Of a stretch of DNA of 64,000 bases, positions 59,044 through 64,000 are shown piece after piece; within the stretch, counting starts at the first letter, position 1; each line of letters starts with the position of its first letter. A program made the translations under genes and the position numbers. The stretch is from Agriotes lineatus (lineage: Eukaryota; Arthropoda; Insecta; Coleoptera; Elateridae). The notes under the pieces were generated by a model. The model was not told the origin of the DNA, ran no database searches, and saw only the letters and a list, made by a program, of their open reading frames with translations. The DNA lies in NCBI GenBank assembly GCA_940337035.1, contig CALNHX010002666.1:1-64000 (forward strand), read 5' to 3'.

Positions 59044-61188
59044 CACTGAAAAAAATATCGTTCGTGATATCAATAAACGGCGTTTGTTAGGGTCATTTAA
59101 TTGATATAACGTACGATTCGTTAATATAACGAAATAAAAATGCTCCCTACTTCATTAACTAATAATCGCATTCATCAAAACAATAAATATTCATTCATTG
59201 AAAATTAAGTACGACTGATCATAATTCAATGTAACTATTTATTCCTTACATTAAAATTGTTGTATATTTAACGAACATTTTATTGGTACCAACGTTATAT
59301 TAATAAACGCATTTATTAAATACAGCAAAAAGTTTCAATAATCTACAACATCATTTCAAGGTACTATGTCATCGACTAATAACCGACATTCGTTGGTTTG
59401 ATAACAAAATTCGTATTCTTATAATCAAGTTATAGTTCGACTAAAAGGATTTATAATATCAACGTTGAAGTTCATTAGGTGATGAACGGCGTTATTGTAT
59501 CAATGAAAATGTTTATTGAGGCAACACACTCGGTTATTAAGCAAATGTGCATTTTTAAGTTTCGATGGGTATTGCATATTGTATTTCAGAATCAGTTTGT
59601 ACTTCTGAAGCTACGACAGCGACGTAACGCTCCACGTTTTAAGTTTGCAAATTTTTTATAAGTGATTGTATGCACTTGTGCAACTGTTCTTACTCGATCA
59701 AGGTAAGTGTCTACACCGATTATATAGTATACAATACATATGCGCCGATATTGGTTTCTGGAAACTGCAAATAATTTTTGTACTTGCAGAAACGCATAAT
59801 GTTTGTTCCTTCTTGTTGACAATAATGTCAAAGATAGAAATATTCGAGGCCTACTGGACTAACTTAGAGAGGAAAGACTAAATGAGAGTAGGTTTTTGAG
59901 TAACTTTCAAAAGGAATGTTTACTTATATACAGTTTTGTCTTACAGATAGTCGAGATGCTGCCATAAAGTGGTCTCTGCATGGGTATTTAGTGAGAACCC
60001 AGAAAACAGTGCGGAAAGATCCGACAACAGGAAAGAAAAACACGACTAAATACACTATCAAAGATTTTCAAGAATCATTTGTATTCGTCGGTAAATGTGC
60101 TCAGAAAATTGAAGACCACATTCGTCACCTAAAGACAATCAAGAACAATATTCAACCGCTGACTTTGTGTGTGGGTGAAAATATAATAAAAACAATGGAA
60201 ATCTACATATATTTTGATGACATAAAATACTCATTTACCAACTTCTGATGTAGAGAGATGCTACAATATAATGTATGTATTTAATTTAGATTTTTTTCCT
60301 GAATCCCCCATGTTTTGAATGTTTCTTGATACCTTTTTTTACCATATTTTGTCAGATGCTTTGTTGACATGTAATTAAACTTTGAAATGAATAAAATTTT
60401 TCTTAAAAAGTTAGTGCTAATGATGTATAAATTTAAAAACCCACATTTCCTTTATATATTTATATCTCTTGACTTGAACATAAATACAACAAAATCCCCA
60501 CAAATCGTGAAAAAATGAGCACTTTCTTGCTATTTTGTCATGGAGGTAATTGCTATTTTTTGTCTTGCCTTGTAAACAAAATTACAGCGAAATTATTGTT
60601 TCAGCCTAGCTTTTCTTCCACGATTCAAAGGGAATTCTTATTCGATCGAGTGAACATCTCGTTTGTATGAACAGGCTTGGTTTTAATTAGTTCACATAAT
60701 TGATCGACTACTGGATTATTGTTAAATTATTTAAATGAATAAAAATCAATGACCAGTGTTGTTATATGAACGAATCAATTCAATAAAGTTATTATAATAT
60801 TAAAGAACTTGATCATTGATTTATCATTTGTAACCTTATATTAATAAACTCAGTTATTATCCTAATAATATCATTAATTAAATTTCCCGTACTCCCAATA
60901 AACTCTGTTGTTGATTTATGTACTCGATACATTGACTCAACGAACTTGTTGATCGGTATGATCACCGCGGTTATTAGTATCCAATAATTTGGTTCATTGT
61001 TACAGTCAACTTCTTTATTGTATTGTTTCGTATATTCAATGAACATATCATAACTTTATGAACGGTGTTATATTTTTATGAAAGCATATTATTAATATGA
61101 TAAACACGTTCGTTGGACAAATATTAATAATTTTTTAATTAATTTAACGTACAATTTCGTTGTATTTACGTCGATATTTGGTTCAGTG
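59044..61188. mobile_element. DNA transposon, 2145 bp, inverted ends CACTGAA, class not assigned
   Basis: Both ends read inward cactgaa(aa/cc)aaatatcg, a 17-base inverted repeat with two mismatches. The insertion site in module E is known from the other copies (catactgtattcaac), so the boundaries are firm, and only the dinucleotide tg is duplicated. Subterminal regions hold many gaacg/cgttc motifs. One frame (59916-60248) reads FQESFVFVGKC...IQPLTLCVGENIIKTMEIYIYFDD, a pattern I recall from uncharacterised arthropod transposon proteins. No transposase catalytic domain is seen, so it is probably non-autonomous or internally deleted. Confidence 0.75.
59916..60248 (+). pseudogene. ORF fragment inside the DNA transposon
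   Basis: Open frame of 110 codons; the first part is likely intronic or chance, and the conserved-looking part starts near DSRDAAIKWSLHGYLVR. A possible donor/acceptor pair precedes it (aggtaagtg at about 59700, ttacag at 59945). Role unknown; perhaps a remnant of a transposon accessory protein. Confidence 0.4.
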
Positions 61189-61618
61189 TGTATTCAACAA
61201 GGGAGAGTTCGATCGCACCGTCCTGCCCTACCTCGCCACCAACAACCGCAGCGACCACGACCTATACACCGACGCCATGGAACTAATTGACGGCCTACCG
61301 AGTCCAGCGGATACACCCCCCAAAGACATGTGGAAGTGGGGGAAGTTTTACAACAGCCTGATCAGAATCTTTACCAACTTTAGGAAGCAGGCAAAAGTTC
61401 CGCCCATCCCCCGTGGTCCTCCTGAGAGCGACGAGGGCGCGATCTCAATCTTTCAACTACCCGCTACTTGGGTCGACGAGGTGGTAAAGGCTACTGCGTT
61501 CGAGTTCTCCGAACTAGAGCGCATGTTTATCCTGGGCAAACACCCCCAGGCGGTGACTTGCAAGGTGGACAGCAGGAGTTGGCTTACGTACCGGAAATCC
61601 TGGATCCGTTTACCTTAA
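61189..61618 (+). pseudogene. module E first frame, copy 3, 5' end displaced by transposon
   Basis: From VFNKGEFDRTVLPYLATNNR the frame is the same as copy 2 to its stop at 61618. The upstream part is cut off by the inserted element. Confidence 0.45.
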
Positions 61619-62147
61619 TTGGTTCGGAATGGATGTACATTAAGCCTCTGCCCGCTTTCGTGCCACGAGATGGCTGTCGCGCGGAAGCTCCCATGCTTGA
61701 TTTAGCCACTCCGGACCCAGACACCTGCAGCCCAACGCAGTCTCCACCCTCCACCTCCGACCCAGCTCCTTTGCGAGAACTTGTCAAAGCCCGGGGAGGA
61801 CGTGAGCGATCCACCTACTAATGTGAGTGAAACAAAGACAAAGAAAGATGATGCGATTCCAGAGATAAGGTTAGCTGAGTTTTTCGATATCATAGGTCAG
61901 ATTCGTATAATTTTGAAGTCGGAGAGTTCTGTCTCATTCACAAGTACTTCGTATCCGTTCGAAAGTGTAGAGGGAGGAGAGATACGTATTGGTAAAATTG
62001 ACTCGTTACCAATGATGTTCGGATTATTCACTGCCGGAGACGATGAAAGACCCTGGGTGTACACCAAATTCCCAGGGATTGCGGAGTTTTCAAATTTCGA
62101 TTAATATCTAACCAACTTATGGAAATGCGTGATGGAGAAGCTAGAAT

Positions 62148-63026
62148 ATGCTAAGAAAGTCCTGGTGTGTCCAGGTGCAGAGGAGCCCCGCCCCTTCGAA
62201 GTTGGGATATCCAACCGACTTGATTTTGCAGGCAAATGCTATGGTGCATGATTTGATAGATAATATCATTCGAATGATAAATGTTAGAGATAGGAAGGTT
62301 ACGCTCGTAGATTTGACAGTGTGTGGAGATGCCACTATTTTAGGGCTATCGTCGCGACTTGTCGTCTATGGAGATGAGGTGATGCCGAATTTGCGTAATG
62401 TCATGCAGAACTTAATGAACGCGTGTTCATCAAATGTTAGATCAGGAAACACGTTCCCAACCGGAAGCGTCACGAGGCACTTTATGCCCTGTTACGATTT
62501 CAGGATGAGCGGATTCGTATACCGCGGTTTGCCGTTGTACGTTAGATTGGCGTACGACGCGACCGTTAAATGCATTGCGCCTGAAGTTCCAATACAACCT
62601 GTGAACGATTCAGTTATAATTAAACAAGGTCAAAGCAGCGCCACTAGATCTGGTTTTCTATCTGACGTGATTGCTACTCAATACTCGCCAGCCATGGCCG
62701 CGGATTTCGCTGCCATAATATCAACCTTTCTAGTTCCGGGGTACATACAGGTAAACGTGGATTGGAGTGACACTCCTGCGGAAGCTACCGAATTAAGAGG
62801 ATATATAGCTTTATTATGTAAAGCGTTGTTTATGAGAAGCATTCACCAGTTGGATTCGATAACCGACGAGTCCGCGAGAGCAGTGGAAGAGATAATAGTC
62901 ACTCTAGGAGTGAAGAATCAACTGTTAATACGCACAGATCAGAGGGATCCGAATGCCTATCCACTCAATAATGTTAGAGTGTCTAGGTATCTTAACGCAG
63001 GAATACTCAAGAGGAATGCAGACTGA
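62148..63026 (+). CDS. module E 292-aa ORF, copy 3
   Basis: Protein identical to copies 1 and 2. Confidence 0.5.
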   Translation: MLRKSWCVQVQRSPAPSKLGYPTDLILQANAMVHDLIDNIIRMINVRDRKVTLVDLTVCGDATILGLSSRLVVYGDEVMPNLRNVMQNLMNACSSNVRSGNTFPTGSVTRHFMPCYDFRMSGFVYRGLPLYVRLAYDATVKCIAPEVPIQPVNDSVIIKQGQSSATRSGFLSDVIATQYSPAMAADFAAIISTFLVPGYIQVNVDWSDTPAEATELRGYIALLCKALFMRSIHQLDSITDESARAVEEIIVTLGVKNQLLIRTDQRDPNAYPLNNVRVSRYLNAGILKRNAD

Positions 63027-63280
63027 TTTAACCGGTATGGGATGGATGAATGCGAACCGAAGGGTGAGGGCCAATGACGGCTTCTACGCAACTCCAATGG
63101 AACGAAGACCAGTTTATGCGGTCGACTGTTCCAGCTACGATGAATACTTGAATAGGGAAAATGAGTTCAGGGCGAACTGGGAAATATGCGTCGCTTTGGA
63201 GGGGTTCGTGCTGGCATGGTCTAGGCGCTTTTACTTTATATTCACAACTTGTTGAAATTCATAATCAGGATGAATCGCTT

Positions 63281-63605
63281 AATTTACTTAAGTCGTTTAC
63301 TTAAGTCGTTTACTTAAGTCGTTTACTTAAGTCGTTTACTTAAGTTATTTACTTAAGTCATTTACTTAAGTCGTTTACTTAAGTCGTTTACTTAAGTCGT
63401 TTCCTTAAGTAATGTACTTAAGTAATTTACTTAAGTCGTTTACTTAAGTCGTTTACTTAAGTCGTTTACTTAAGTCGTTTACTTAAGTCGTTTACTTAAG
63501 TCGTTTACTTAAGTCGTTTACTTAAGTCGTTTACTTAAGTCATTTACTTAAGTCGTTTACTTAAGTCGTTTCCTTCAGTAATGTACTTAAGTAATTTACT
63601 TGAGT
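63281..63605. repeat. 13-bp satellite array
   Basis: Same arrangement as 58620-58945. Confidence 0.95.
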
Positions 63606-64000
63606 ACCGTGATCCGTGGATTCGTTAAGATCCATAAATCGGCCTGGATACATCCTTTGGGGTGGATCTCGGCGACAGCTCTCGCTTGCTGGCTGTGCAT
63701 ACTGTATTCAACAAGGGAGAGTTCGATCGCACCGTCCTGCCCTACCTCGCCACCAACAACCGCAGCGACCACGACCTATACACCGACGCCATGGAACTAA
63801 TTGACGGCCTACCGAGTCCAGCGGATACACCCCCCAAAGACATGTGGAAGTGGGGGAAGTTTTACAACAGCCTGATCAGAATCTTTACCAACTTTAGGAA
63901 GCAGGCAAAAGTTCCGCCCATCCCCCGTGGTCCCCCTGAGAGCGACGAGGGCGCGATCTCAATCTTTCAACTACCCGCTACTTGGGTCGACGAGGTGGTA
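63606..64000 (+). repeat. module E, copy 4, continues beyond the window
   Basis: Identical to the start of the other copies and, like copies 2 and 3, without the 23-base deletion of copy 1. Runs off the window end. Confidence 0.8.

Larger units (their letters stand above)
58946..63280 (+). repeat. module E, copy 3, split by a DNA transposon
   Basis: The first 98 bases (58946-59043) match the other copies up to gtgcatactg. The remainder resumes at 61189 with tgtattcaacaaggg after the inserted element. Confidence 0.8.

Noticed and set aside
36671..63605. 13-bp repeat arrays as a CRISPR array
   Set aside because: The repeats are contiguous without regular unique spacers, and the DNA is eukaryotic; the intervening segments are kilobase-sized gene fragments.

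Overview
This is eukaryotic nuclear DNA, most likely from an arthropod. The reasons are spliced genes with GT-AG introns, AT-rich intergenic DNA, a nuclear-type tRNA, non-LTR and DNA transposon remains, Polinton/Maverick virus-like transposons, and many fossil RNA-virus fragments of arthropod-virus type. I cannot name the species. Almost nothing here looks like ordinary host coding sequence.

Positions 1-10157 hold short repeats, a tRNA-Leu gene, a decayed protein-primed DNA polymerase (2540-3765, minus strand), an approximately 215-bp satellite (5752-6760), broken copies of two Polinton accessory genes (7440-8275) and a non-LTR reverse-transcriptase fragment (9045-9655).

Positions 10164-31744 are a complete Polinton (adintovirus-like) element of 21.6 kb. 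It has 180-bp terminal inverted repeats starting AG/ending CT and a perfect 6-bp target duplication (caccaa). The core has replication genes (a 457-aa gene and a four-exon DNA polymerase B), a minus-strand block (integrase with chromodomain, MPIDKFGRH protein, structural-type protein, packaging ATPase), and a plus-strand virion block (PLA2/core protein, adenain-like protease, penton-type minor capsid, a 53-aa small protein, hexon-type major capsid, and a last conserved gene). Both ends carry accessory genes that look like host-interaction functions: a BIR/IAP-like protein, a small membrane glycoprotein, a protein resembling PPP1R15/GADD34 (eIF2alpha phosphatase targeting), and three small unknown families (A, B, C here) present in several copies. 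The element is inserted in the promoter region of an older, internally deleted relative (31751-34640).

Positions 35133-64000 are a different kind of locus: a 13-bp satellite (acttaagtcgttt and a variant with acttacgtcgttt) in which fragments of several unrelated RNA viruses are embedded, all on the plus strand. They include two partiti-like capsid genes, a small jelly-roll-type capsid with an overlapping signal-peptide/TM ORF, a membrane glycoprotein C-terminus, a negative-strand-type nucleoprotein, an unrecognised 220-aa ORF, and an unrecognised module E. A 6.0-kb block is tandemly duplicated (36.9-42.9 and 42.9-48.9 kb), with further partial copies, and module E is repeated at least four times (53.97-64 kb). 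One E copy is split by a 2.1-kb DNA transposon. The layout is that of an endogenous-virus archive, and a piRNA-cluster role is a reasonable but untested inference.
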